DNA of 64,000 nucleotides from Locusta migratoria (lineage: Eukaryota > Arthropoda > Insecta > Orthoptera > Acrididae): contig CM048744.1 in assembly GCA_026315105.1 (NCBI GenBank), forward strand, positions 971,702,221-971,766,220, in the 5' to 3' direction. Below, in pieces: positions 52,358 to 64,000 of the stretch. A program made the position numbers and the translations under genes. Position 1 is the stretch's first letter. Each line of letters opens with the position of its first letter. The notes under the pieces were generated by a model. The model had not been told where the DNA came from. It saw nothing but the letters and a program-made list of their open reading frames with translations, and did not search any database.

Positions 52358-54905
52358 TGTCCATCTCAAACAGTGTCCATTTCAAACAGTGTCCATCTCG
52401 ACCAGTGTACATCTCGACCAGTGTCCATCTCGACCAGTGTCCATCTCGACCAGTGTCCATATCGACCGGAGTCCCTCTCGACCAATGTCCATCTCGACCA
52501 GTGTCCATTTCGACCAGTGTCCATTTCGACCAGTGTCCATCTCGACCAGTGTCCATCTCGATCAGTGTCCATCTCGGCCAGTGTCCATTTCGACCAATGT
52601 CCATTTCGACCAGTGTGCATCTCGACCAGTGTGCATCTCGACCAGTGTGCTTCTCGACCAGTGTGCATCTCGACCAGTGCCCTTCTCTACCAGTGTCCTT
52701 CTCCACCAGTGTCCATCTCCATCAGTGTCCACCTCCACCAGTGTCCACCTCCACCAGTGTCCATCTCCATCAGTGTATATCTCCACCAGTGTCGATCTCC
52801 ACCAGTGTCCATCTCCACCAGTGTCCATCTCCACCAGTGTCCATCTCCACCAGTGTCCACCTCCACCAGTGTCCATGTCCACCAGTGTCTGTCTCAACCA
52901 TTGTCCATTCCTACCAGTGTCCATCCCTACCAGTGTCCATCTCAAACAGTGTCCATCTCAACGAGTGTCCATCTCAACCAGTGTCCATCTCAACCAGTGT
53001 CCATCCCTACCAGTGTTATCTCAAACAGTGTCCATCTCAACCAGTGTCCATCTCAACCAGTGTCCACCTCAACTAATGTCCATTTCAACCAGTGTCCATA
53101 ATAACCAGTGTCCATCTCAACCAGTGTCCATCTCAACCAGTGTCCATCTCCACCAGTGTCCACCTCAACCATCGTCCATCTCAACCACGTCCATACTGAC
53201 CAGTGTCCATCTCGACCAGTGTCCATCTCGACCAATGTCCATCTCGATCAGTGTCCATCTCGACCAGTGGCCCTTTCGACCAGTGTCCATCTGGACCTGT
53301 GTCCATCTCGACCAGTGTCCATCCTGACCAGTGTCCATTTCAACCACTGTACCTCTCAACCAGTGTTCAACTCAGCCAGTGTCCATATCAACTAGTGTCC
53401 ATTTCCTCCAGTGTCCATCCAAACCAGTGTCCATCCCAACCAATGTCCATCCTACCAGTGTCCATCCCAAACAGAGTCCATCTCAAGCAGTGTATATCTC
53501 AACCAGTGTCCCTATCAACCAGTGTCCATCTCAAACAGTGTCCATCTCAACCAGTGTCCATCTCAACCAGTGTCCATCTCAACCAGTGTCCATCTCCACG
53601 AGTGTCCATCTCCACGAGTGTTCATATCCACGAGTGTCCATCTTGACCAGTGCCCATCTCGACCAGTGGTCATCTCGACCAGTGGCCATCTCGACCAGTG
53701 GCCATCTCGACCAGTGGCCATCTCAACCATTGTCCATCTCGACCAGAGTCCATCCCAACCAGTGTCCATCATATCCGGGTCCATCTCAACCAGTGTCCAT
53801 CTCAACCAGCGTCCATCTCTACCAGTGTGCCTCTCATCCAGTGTCCATCTCAACTAGTTTCCATCTCAAACAGTGTCCATCTGAAATAGTGCCCATCTCA
53901 ACCATCGTCAATCTCAACCGTCATCCATCTCCACCAGTGTCCACCTCCACCAGCGTCCATCTCCACCAGCGTCCATCTCAACCAGTGTCCATCTGAACCA
54001 GTGTCCATCTCCATCAGTGCCCATGTCCACCAGTGTCCTTCTTCATCAGTGTCCATCTCCACCAGTGTCCATCTCAACCCATATCCATATCCATCTGTGT
54101 CCATCTCCACCAGGGTCCATCGCTAACCGTGTCCATCTCAACCAGTGTCAATCTCGACCATTTTCCATCTCGACCAGTGGCCATCTCCACCAGTGTCCAT
54201 CTCAACCAGTGTCCATCTCAACCAGTATCCATCTCAACAAGTGTATATCTCAACCAGTGTCCATCTCAACCAGTGTCCGTCTCAACCAGTGTCCATCTCA
54301 ACCAGTGTCCATCTCAACCAGGGTCCACCTCAACCAGCGTCCATCTCAACCAGCAACAATCTCAAACAGCGTCCATCTCAACCAGGGTCCGTCACAACCA
54401 GTGTTCATCTCAACGATTGTCCATCAAATCCAGGCTCCATCTTAACCAGTGGAAAACTCAAAATGTGCCCATCTCAACCACTGTTCCTCTCAACCAATGT
54501 CCATTTCAATCTGGGGCCATCTCAACTAGTGTCCATCTAGACCAGTGTCCATATAGACCAGTGTCCATCTCAACCATTGTCCATCTCGACCAGTGTCTAT
54601 CTCCACCAGTGTCCATCTCCTCCAGTGTCCATCTCCACCAGTGTCCACCTCCTCCAGTGTCCATCTCCTCCAGTGTCCATCTCTGCCAGTGTCCATCTCA
54701 AACAGTGTCCATCTCAAACAGTGTCCATCTCCACCAGTGTCCATATCAACCAGTGTCCATCTCAATCAGTGTCCATCTCAACCAGTGTCCATTACAACCA
54801 GTGTCCATCCCAAACAGGGTCCATCTCAAACAGTGTACATCTCAACCAGTGTCCATCTCAACCAGTGTCCACCTCAAACAGTTTCCATCTCAAACAGTGT
54901 CCATC

Positions 54906-57900
54906 TCAACCATCGTCCATCACAACCAGTGTCCATCTCCACCAGTGTCCATCTCCACCACTGTCCATCTCCACCACAGTCCATCTCCACCAGAGTCCAT
55001 CTCCACCAGAGTCCATCTCCACCAGAGTCCATCTACACCAGAGTCCATCTCCACAAGAGACCATCTCCACCAGAGTCCATCTCCACCAGAGTCCATCTCC
55101 ACCAGAGTCCATCTCCACCAGTGTCCATCTAAAACCAGTGTCCATCTGAACCAGTGTCCATCTGAACCAGTGTCCATCTGAACCAGTGTTCATCTCACCC
55201 AGTGTCCATCTCGACCAGTGTCCATCTCGACGTTTCCATCTCCACCAGTGTCCATCTCAACCAGTGTCTATCTCGACCAGTGTCCATCTCGACCAGTTTC
55301 CATCTCAACCAGTGTTTATCTCAACTAGTGTCCATCTCAACCCATCTCCACAAGTGTCCATCTCCACCAGTGTTCATCTGCACCAGAGTCTATCTCCACC
55401 AGTGTTCATCTCCACCATATTCCATCTCAACCAGTGGCCATCTCCACCAGTGTGAATATCCCTAAGTGTCCATCTCCACCAGTGTTCATCTCGACCAGTG
55501 CCCATATCGACCAGTGTACATCTCGACCATTGTCGATCTCGACCAGTGGAGAACTCGACCATTGTCCATCTCGACCAGTGCCGATCTCGATCAGTATCCA
55601 TTCCCACTAGTGTCCTTCTCTACCAGTGTCCATCTTCACCAGTGTCCATCTCTAACAGTGTCCATCTCCACCCGTGTATATCGGCACCAGTGTCCACCTC
55701 CACCAATGTCCATCTAACCACTGTCCATCTCAACCAGTGTCCAACTCAACGAGTGTCCATCTCAACGAGTGTCCATCTCAACGAGTGTCCATCTCAACCA
55801 GTGTCAATCTCAACCAGTGTCAATCTCCAACAGTGTCCATCTCAGCCAGTGCCCATCTCAGCCAGTGCCCATCTCCACTAGTGTCCATCTCGACCAGTGT
55901 ACACCTCGACCAGTGTCCATCTCGACCAGTGTCCATACACACCTGTGTCCATATCCTCCAGTGTCCATCTCCACCAGTGTCCATCTCCACTAGTGTCCAT
56001 CTCCACCAGCGTCCATCTCCACCTGTGTCCATCTCAGCCAGTGTCCATCTCAGCCAGTGCCCATCTCAGCCAGTGCCCATCTCCACCAGTGTCATTTTGT
56101 CCAGTGCCCATCTGGATCAGTGTCCATCGTGACCTGTGTCCATCTCGAGCAGTGTCCATCTCCTTTAGTGTCCTTCTCTACCAGTGTCCATCTTCACCAG
56201 TGCCAATCTCCAACAGTGTCGATCTACACCAGTGTCGATCTATACCAGTGTCCTTCTCTACCAGTGTCCATCTCCACTAGTGTCCATCTCAACCAGTGTC
56301 CTTATCCACCAGTGTCCATCTGCAACAGTGTCCATCTCCAACAGTGCCCATTTCCAACAGTGTCCATTTCAACCAGTGTCCATCTCCACCAGTGTCCATC
56401 TCAACCAGTATCCATCTCCACCAGTGTCCATATCAAACAGTGTCCATCTCAACCAGTGTCCATCTCAACAAGTGTCCATCTCAAACAGTGACAATCTCTA
56501 CCAGTCACCATCTCAACCAGTGTCCATCTCAACCAGTGTCCATTTCCACTAGAGTCCTTCTCCACTAATGTCCATCTCCACCAGCTTTCACATCCACCAA
56601 TGCAATCTCCACCAGTGTCCTTCTCCACCAGTGTTCATCTCAGCCAGTGCCCATGTTCACCAGTGTCCATCTCAAGCAGCGTTCATCTCAACCAGTGTCC
56701 ATCTCGACCAGTGTTAATCTCAACCAGTGTCCATCTCCACCAGTGCCCGTCTCCACCAGTGTCCGTCTCCACCAGTTTCCACCTCCAACAATGTCCACCT
56801 CCACCAGTGTTCATCTCAACCAGTGGCCATCTCAACCAGTGGCCATCTCCACCAGTGTCAGTGTTCCTAAGTTTCCATCTCAACCAGTGTCCATCGCAAA
56901 CAGTGTCCATCTAAACCAGTGTACATCTAAGCCAGTGTCCATCTCAACCTTTGTCCATCTCAACCATTGTCCATCTCAACCAGTGTCCATCTCCACCAGT
57001 GTCCATCTCCACCAGTGTCCATCTCCAACAATGTCCATCTCCAACAGTGTCCATCTCCAACAGTGTCCATCTCAACCAGTGTCTATCTCAACCAGTGTCC
57101 ATCTCAACCAGTGTGCATCTAGACCAGTGTCCATCTCCACCAGTGTCCATCTCCACCAGTGCCCATCTTAACCAACGTCCATCTCGACCAACGTCCATAA
57201 CCACCAGTATCCATCTCCACCAGTGACCATCTCAACCAGTCGCCATCTCAACATGTCACCATCTCAACCAGACGCCATCTCAACCAGTGTCCATCTTCAC
57301 AAGTGTTCATCTCCAACAGTGTCCATCTCCACCAGTGTCCAACTCAATCAGTATCCATCTCCACCAGTGTCCATATCCACAAGTGTCCATCTCCACTAGT
57401 GTCCGTCTTCCCAAGTGTACATCTCACCCAGTGTCCATCTCAACAAGTGTCCATTTCCACCAGTGTCAATCTCAACAAGTGTCCATCTCAAACAGTGGCC
57501 ATTTCCACCAGTGTCCATTTCGACCAGTGTCCATCTCGAACCGTGGCCATAATGAATAGTGTCTATCTCGTCCAGTGTCCATCTCGACCAGTGTCCATAC
57601 ACAGCTGTGTCCATCTCCACCAGTGTCCATCTCCACCAGTGTCCATCTCCACCAGTGTCCATCTCCACCAGTGTCCATCTCAGCCAGTGCCCATCTCCAC
57701 CAGTGTCCATTTCGACCAGTGCCTATCTCGATCAGTGTCCATCTCGACCTGCGTCCATCTCGACCAGTGTCCATCTGCACCAGTGTCCTTCTCTACCAGT
57801 GTCCATCTTCACCAGTGCCAATCTCCAAGTGTCGATCTCCATCAGTGTCGATCTCCACCAGAGTCCATCTCAACCAATGTCGATCTCCACCAGGGTCCAT

Positions 57901-58257
57901 CTCAAACAGTATCCACCTCAACCAGTGTTCATGTCAACCAGTGTTCATGTCAACCAGTGTCCATCACAACCAGTGTCCGTCTCAACCAGTGCCCATGTCA
58001 AACGGTGACCATCTAAACTAGTGTCCATCACATCCAGGGTCCATCTCAACCAGTGACCATTGCAAACAGTGTCCATCTCAAACTTTGTCCATCTCAACCA
58101 TTGTCCATCTCAACCAGTGTCCATCTCCACCAGTATCCATCTCAACCATTGACCATCTCAACCACTGACCATCACATCCAGAGTCCATCTAAACCAGTGT
58201 ACATCGCAACTAGTGTTCATCTCAACCAGAGTTCATCTCAACCAGTGTCCATGTCTA
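54906..58257. repeat. Higher-order repeat unit A of the minisatellite
   Basis: A specific sequence of unit variants from the AGAGTCC block (about 54970) onward recurs 3349-3352 bp downstream. Matching landmarks are CTCGACGTTTCCATC at 55225 and 58574, and CCCTAAGTGTCC near 55450 and 58809. Offsets then drift (3337 near 56547, 3253 near 57301) through small indels. Confidence 0.8.
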
Positions 58258-61200
58258 CTAGTTTCCATCTCCACCAGAGTCCATCTCCACCACAGTCCAT
58301 CTCCACCAGAGTCCATCTCCACCAGAGTCCATCTCCACCAGAGTCCATCTACACCAAAGTCCATCTCCACCAGAGACCATCTCCACCAGAGTCCATCTCC
58401 ACCAGAGTCCATCTCCACCAGAGTCCATCTCCACCAGTGTCCATCTAAAACCAATGTCCATCTCAACCAGTGTCCATCTAAAACCAGTGTCCATCTGAAC
58501 CAGTGTCCATCTGAACCAGTGTCCATCTGCACCGGTGTTCATCTCACCCAGTGTCCATCTCGACCAGTGTCCATCTCGACGTTTCCATCTCCACCAGTGT
58601 CCATCTCAACCAGTGTCTATCTCGACCAGTGTCCATCTCGACCAGTCTCCATCTCAACCAGTGTTTATCTCAACTAGTGTCCATCTCAACCCATCTCCAC
58701 AAGTGTCCATCTCCACCAGTGTTCATCTGCACCAGAGTCCATCTCCACCAATGTTCATCTCCACCATATTCCATCTCAACCAGTGGCCATCTCCACCAGT
58801 GTGAATATCCCTAAGTGTCCATCTCCACCAGTGTTCATCTCGACCAGTGCCCATATCGACCACTGTCCATCTCGACCATTGTCGATCTCGACCAGTGGAG
58901 AACTCGACCATTGTCCATCTCGACCAGTGCCGATCTCGATCAGTATCCATTCCCACTAGTGTCCTTCTCTACCAGTGTCCATCTTCACCAGTGTCCATCT
59001 CTAACAGTGTCCATCTCCACCCGTGTATATCGGCACCAGTGTCCACCTCCACCAATGTCCATCTAACCTACTGTCCATCTCAACCAGTGTCCAACTCAAC
59101 GAGTGTCCATCTCAACGAGTGTCCATCTCAACGAGTGTCCATCTCAACCAGTGTCAATCTCAACCAGTGTCAATCTCCAACAGTGTCCATCTCAGCCAGT
59201 GCCCATCTCAGCCAGTGCCCATCTCCACTAGTGTCCATCTCGACCAGTGTCCATCTCGACCAGGGTCCATACACACCTGTGTCCATATCCTCCAGTGTCC
59301 ATCTCCACCAGTGTCCATCTCCACCAGTGTCCATCTCCACCAGCGTCCATCTCCACCTGTGTCCATCTCAGCCAGTGTCCATCTCAGCCAGATCCCATCT
59401 CAGCCAGTGCCCATCTCCACCAGTGTCATTTTGACCAGTGCCCATCTGGATCAGTGTCCATCGTGACCTGTGTCCATCTCGAGCAGTGTCCATCTCCTTT
59501 AGTGTCCTTCTCTACCAGTGTCCATCTCCACCAGTGCCAATCTCCAACAGTGTCGATCTACACCAGTGTCGATCTCCACCAGTGTCCTTCTCTACCAGTG
59601 TCCATCTCCACCAGAGTCCATCTCAACCAGTGTCCTTTTCCACCAGTGTCCATCTGCAACAGTGTCCATCTCCAACAGTGTCCATTTCCAACAGTGTCCA
59701 TTTCAACCAGTGTCCATCTCCACCAGTGTCCATCTCAACCAGTATCCATCCCCACCAGTGTCCATATCAAACAGGGTCCATCTCAACCAATGTCCATCTC
59801 AACAAGTGTCCATCTCAAAAAAACAGTGACAATCTCTACCAGTCACCATCTCAACCAGTGTCCATCTGAACCAGTGTCCATCTCCACTAGAGACCTTCTC
59901 CACTAATGTCCATCTCCACCAGCTTTCACATCCACCAATGCAATCTCCACCAGTGTCCTTCTCCACCAGTGTTCATCTCAGCCAGTGCCCATATTCACCA
60001 GTGTCCATCTCAAGCAGCGTTCATCTCAACCAGTGTCCATCTCGACCAGTGTTAATCTCAACCAGTGTCCATCTCGACCAGTGTCCATAACAACCAGTGT
60101 TCATCTTAACCAGTGTCCATCTCCACCAGTGTCCATCTTAACCAGTGTCCATCTCCACCAGTGTCCATCTTTACCAGTGTCCATCTATGCCAGTGTCCAT
60201 CTCAAACAATCCATCTCAAACAGTGTCCATCTCGACCAGTGTCAATCTCATCCAGTGTCAATCTCGACCAGTGCCCATTACGACCAGTGTCCATCTCGAC
60301 CAGTGTCCATCTCGACCGGTGTCCATCTGCACCAGTGTCCTCTACCAGTGTCCATCTTTACCAGTGCCCATCTCCACCAGTGTCCATCTCCACTAGTGCC
60401 CATCTCCACCAACGTCCATCTCGACCAACGTCCATAACCACCAGTTTCCATCTCCACCAGTGACCATCTCAACCAGTCGCCATCTCAGCCAGTTGCCATC
60501 TCAACATGTCACCATCCCAACCAGAGGCCATCTCAACCAGTGTCCATCTTCACAAGTGTTCATCTCCAACAGTGTCCATCTCCACCAGTGTCCAACTCAA
60601 TCAGTATCCATCTCCACCAGTGTCCATATCCACAAGTGTCCATCTCCACTAAGTGTCCATCTCCCCAAGTGTACATCTCCACCAGTGTCCATCTCAACAG
60701 GTGTCCATTTCCACCAGTGTCCATCTCAACAAGTGTCCATCTCAAACAGTGGCCATTTCCACCAGTGTCCATCTCCACCAGTGTCCATCTCCACCAGTGT
60801 CCATCTCAGCCAGTGCCCATCTCCACCTGTGTCCATTTCGACCAGTGCCTATCTCTATCAGTGTCCATCTCGACCTGCGTCAATCTCGACCAGTGTCCAT
60901 CTGCACCAGTGTCCTTCTCTACCAGTGTCCATCTTCACCAGTGCCAATCTCCAACAGTGTCGATCTCCATCAGTGTCGATCTCCACCAGTGTCTATCTCA
61001 ACCAATGTCGATCTCCACCAGGGTCTATCTCAACCAGTATCCATCTCAACCAGTGTTCCTGTCAACCAGTGTTCATGTCAACCAGTGTCCATCTCAACCA
61101 GTGTCCTTCAAATCCAGGGGCTCAATCAGTGACCTTCTCAAACTGTGTCCATATCAACCAATGTACCTCACAACAATTGTCCAACTCAACCAGTGTCCAT

Positions 61201-61660
61201 CTCAAACAGTGGCCATCTCATCTAGTGTCCATCTCCACCAGTGTCCATCTCAACCAGTCTCCATCTCCAACAGTGCCCATCTCAACCAGTCTCCATCTCC
61301 ACCAGTCTCCATCTCCACAAGTTTTACTTCGCCAGCAGTGTCCATCTCAACCAGTGTCCATCTCCACAACTGTCAATCTCCCTAAGTGTCCATCTCCACC
61401 AGTGTCCATCTCCACCAGTGTCCATTTCGACCAGTGTTCACCTCAACCAGTATCTATCTCCACCAGTGTCTTTCTCTACCAGTGTCCATCTCCACCAGTG
61501 TCCTTCTCCACCAGTGTCCATCTCCACCTGCGTATACCACCACCAGTGTCCATCTCGACCAGTGTCCAGCACAACCAGTGTCCATCTCAACCAGTGCCCA
61601 TGTCAAATGGTGACAATCTAAACTAGTGTCCATCACATCCAGGGTCCATCTCAACCAGTG
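58258..61660. repeat. Higher-order repeat unit B of the minisatellite
   Basis: Second copy of unit A. The end landmark CATCACATCCAGGGTCC at about 58027 recurs near 61631. A related landmark, CATCACATCTAGGGTAC, near 62895 begins yet another diverged partial copy, and the CCACTAGAGTCCTTCTCCAC landmark (56547, 59884) returns near 63888. Confidence 0.75.
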
Positions 61661-64000
61661 ACCATCGCAAACAGTGTCCATCTCCAACAGTGCCCATTTC
61701 AACCAGTGTCCATCTCAACCAATGTCCATCTCAACCAGTGTCCATCTCAACCAGTGTCCATCTCAACCAGTGTCCATTTCGAACAGTGCCCATCTCGACC
61801 ATTGTCCATCTCGACCTGTGTCCATCTCGACCAGTGTCCATCTGCAACAGTTTCCATCTCCACCAGTGTCCATCTCAGCCAGTGTCCATCTCAGCCAGTG
61901 CCCATCTCCACTAGTGCCCATGTCCACTAGTGTCCCTCTCGACCAGTGTCCATCTCGTCTAGTGTCCATCTCGACCAGGGTCCATACACACCTGTGACCA
62001 TCTCCACCAGTGTCCATCTCCCCCAGTTTCCATCTCCACCACTGTCCATCTCCACCAGTGTCCATCTCCACCAGTGTCTATCTCCAACAGTTTCCATCTC
62101 CACCAGTGTCCATCTCAGCCAGTGGCCATCTCAGCCAGTGCCCATCTCAGCCAGTGCCCATCTCCACCAGTGTCCATTTCGAACAGTGCCCATCTCGACC
62201 AGTGTCCATGTCGACCTGTGTCCATCTCGACCATGGACCATCAGCACCATTGTCCTTCTCTACCAGGGTCCATCTTCACCAGTGCCAATCTCCAACATTG
62301 TCGATCTCCAACAGTGTCCATCTCAACCAGTGTCGATCTCCACCAGTGTCCTTCTCTACCAGTTTCCATCTTCACCCGTGTCCATCTCCACCAGTGACAA
62401 TCTCCACCAGTGTCCATCTCCACCAGTGTCCAACTCAACCACTGTCAATCTGAACCAGTGTCCATCTCAACTAGTGTCCATTTCTATCAGTGTCCATCTC
62501 AACCAGTCTCCATCTCCACCAGTATCCATCTCCTATTTTTTTCATCTCCAGCAGTGTCCATCTCAACCCATGTCCATCTCCACAATTGTCAATTTCCCTA
62601 AGTGTCCATCTCCACCAGTGTCCATCTCCACCAGTGTCCATTTCGACCAGTGTCCACTTCAACCAGTATCTATCTCCACCAGTGTCCTTCTCTACAAGTG
62701 TCCATCTCCAGCAGTGTACATCTCAACAATTATCCTTATCCACCAGTGTCCATTTCCACCAGTGTCCTTCTCCAACAGTGTCCATCTCCACCAGTGTATA
62801 CCACCAACAGTGTCCGTCTCGACCAGTGTCCATCTCAACCAATGTCCATTTCAACCAGTGTCCATGTGTAACAGTGACCATCTAAACCAGTGTCCATCAC
62901 ATCTAGGGTACATCTCAACCAGTGTCCATCTCAACCAGTGTCCATCTCAGCCAGTGCACATCTCAGCCAGTGCCATCTCCACCAGTGTCCATTTCGACCA
63001 GATCCCATCTCAGCCAGTGCCCATCTCCACCAGTGTCCATTTGACCATCGCCCATGTCGACCAGTGTCCATCTCGACGTGTATCCATCTCCACCAGTGTC
63101 CATACACCCCTGCGTCCATCCCCACCAGTGTCCATCTCCACCAGTGTCCATCTCAACCAGTGTCCATCTCAGCCAGTGTCCATCTCAGCCAGTGGCCACC
63201 TCAGCCAGTGCCCATCTCAGCCAGTGCCCATCTCTACCAGTGTCCATTTCGAACAGTGCCCATCTCGACCAGTGCCCATCTCGACCTGTGTCCATCTCGA
63301 CCATGGACCATCAGCACCAGTGTCCTTCTCTACCAGTGTCCATCTTCACCAGTGCCAATCTCCAACAGTGTCGATCTCCACCAGTGTCCATCTCAACCAG
63401 TGTCGATCTCCACCAGTGTCTTTCTCTACCAGTTTCCATTTTCACCAGTGTCCATCTCAACCAGTGTCCTTATCCACCAGTGTCCATCTCCACCAGTGAC
63501 CATCTCCACCAGTGTCCATCTCCACCAATGTCCATCTCCAACAGTGTCCATCTCCAACAGTGTCCATCTCCAACAGTGTCCATTTCAACCAGTGTCCATC
63601 TCCACCAGTGTCCATCTCCACCAGTGTCCATCTCCACCAGTGTCCATCTCCACCAGTGTCCATCTCAACCAGAATCCATCTCCACCAGTGTCCATATCAA
63701 CCAGTGACCATCTCAACAAGTATCCATCTCAACCAATGTCCATCTCAATCAGTGTCCATTTCAACCAGTGTCCATGTCAACCAGTGTCCATCTCAACCAG
63801 GATCCATTTCAACCAGTGTCCATCTCAAACAGTGACAATCTCTACCAGTCACCATCTCTACCAGTGTCTCTCTGAACCAGTGTCCATCTCCACTAGAGTC
63901 CTTCTCCACTAATGTCCATCTCCACCAGCTTTCACATCCACCAGTGTCAATCTCCACCAGTGTCCTTCTCTACCAGTGCCCACCTCGACCAGTGTCCATC

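Larger units (their letters stand above)
51445..64000. repeat. 16-bp minisatellite array, at least 12.5 kb, open to the right
   Basis: The unit is CCAGTGTCCATCTCNA, where N is G, C or A, in an unbroken head-to-tail array of some 770-780 units. It is interrupted only by a truncated SINE at 52231-52357. Units differ by one or two bases, and units of 15 or 17 bp occur. Variants cluster: CTCGA-type around 51455-51630 and 52380-52680, CTCCA-type around 51640-51870 and 52690-52890, CTCAA-type around 52930-53160 and 54190-54330, and an AGAGTCC variant block at 54970-55120 and again at 58270-58440. The consensus unit lacks stops in all three + frames, and three units equal 16 codons, so long repeated open frames appear in every + frame (STSVHLDQCPSRPVSI-like). 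I treat none of these as genes. Confidence 0.97.

Noticed and set aside
51438..63912. Dozens of long 'proteins' (up to 517 residues) rich in HLHQCPSPPVSIST
   Set aside because: They occur in all three + frames and the reverse, follow the 16-bp minisatellite exactly, and have no conserved start or domain. They are translations of simple repeat.
51445..64000. CRISPR-like array
   Set aside because: There are no spacers; the 16-bp units are contiguous and the genome is eukaryotic.

Overview
The window is a piece of a large, repeat-dominated animal genome, almost certainly an arthropod. A polyneopteran insect (grasshopper/locust or stick-insect type) is the best guess. This rests on the abundance of tRNA-derived SINEs of the kind I associate with orthopterans, on the insect-type Tc1/mariner, CR1, RTE, I-type and Penelope families, and on one host gene of insect Cys-loop channel type. 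The organism is inferred, not proven.

Only one convincing host gene is present: the last three coding exons (+ strand, 16668-16866, 17141-17354, 19887-20147) of a Cys-loop ligand-gated ion channel. They carry TM1-TM2, TM3 and TM4, with matching splice phases and a stop at 20145-20147. The extracellular-domain exons are not visible and should lie to the left of the window.

Layout. 0-3 kb: a broken Tc1/mariner-superfamily element with ~160-bp terminal inverted repeats, next to a LINE reverse-transcriptase scrap. 3-10 kb: three consecutive palindromes, namely a nested fold-back element (3052-3849), a mariner-derived fold-back (4095-4700) and a head-to-head pair of Penelope-like elements (4728-10048). 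10.7-16.3 kb: a nearly full-length CR1-like LINE (PHD, SGNH hydrolase, endonuclease and RT) flanked by inverted ~140-bp repeats that carry a hammerhead-ribozyme-like core. 16.6-20.6 kb: the channel exons, with a mariner relic and an RTE LINE in the last intron. 20.6-51.4 kb: a mosaic of LINE fragments (I-type with RNase H, CR1/Jockey-like, RTE), Tc1/mariner elements, a Helitron-like element, a hAT-like MITE, a gag-like ORF1, and about a dozen SINEs, most with clear target-site duplications. 51.44-64.0 kb: an uninterrupted 16-bp minisatellite of at least 12.5 kb that runs off the right edge and shows ~3.3-kb higher-order duplication. All the long 'proteins' read from it are artefacts of the repeat.

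The most interesting signals are: (i) hammerhead-ribozyme-like cores at the Penelope 3' ends and in the inverted repeats around the CR1 element; (ii) a >2.3-kb-arm palindrome whose arms share the same inactivating stops; (iii) a shared 3' end between the SINEs and the I-type LINE, suggesting who mobilises whom; (iv) the higher-order 16-bp minisatellite. I found no bacterial-style operon, CRISPR array or defence system.
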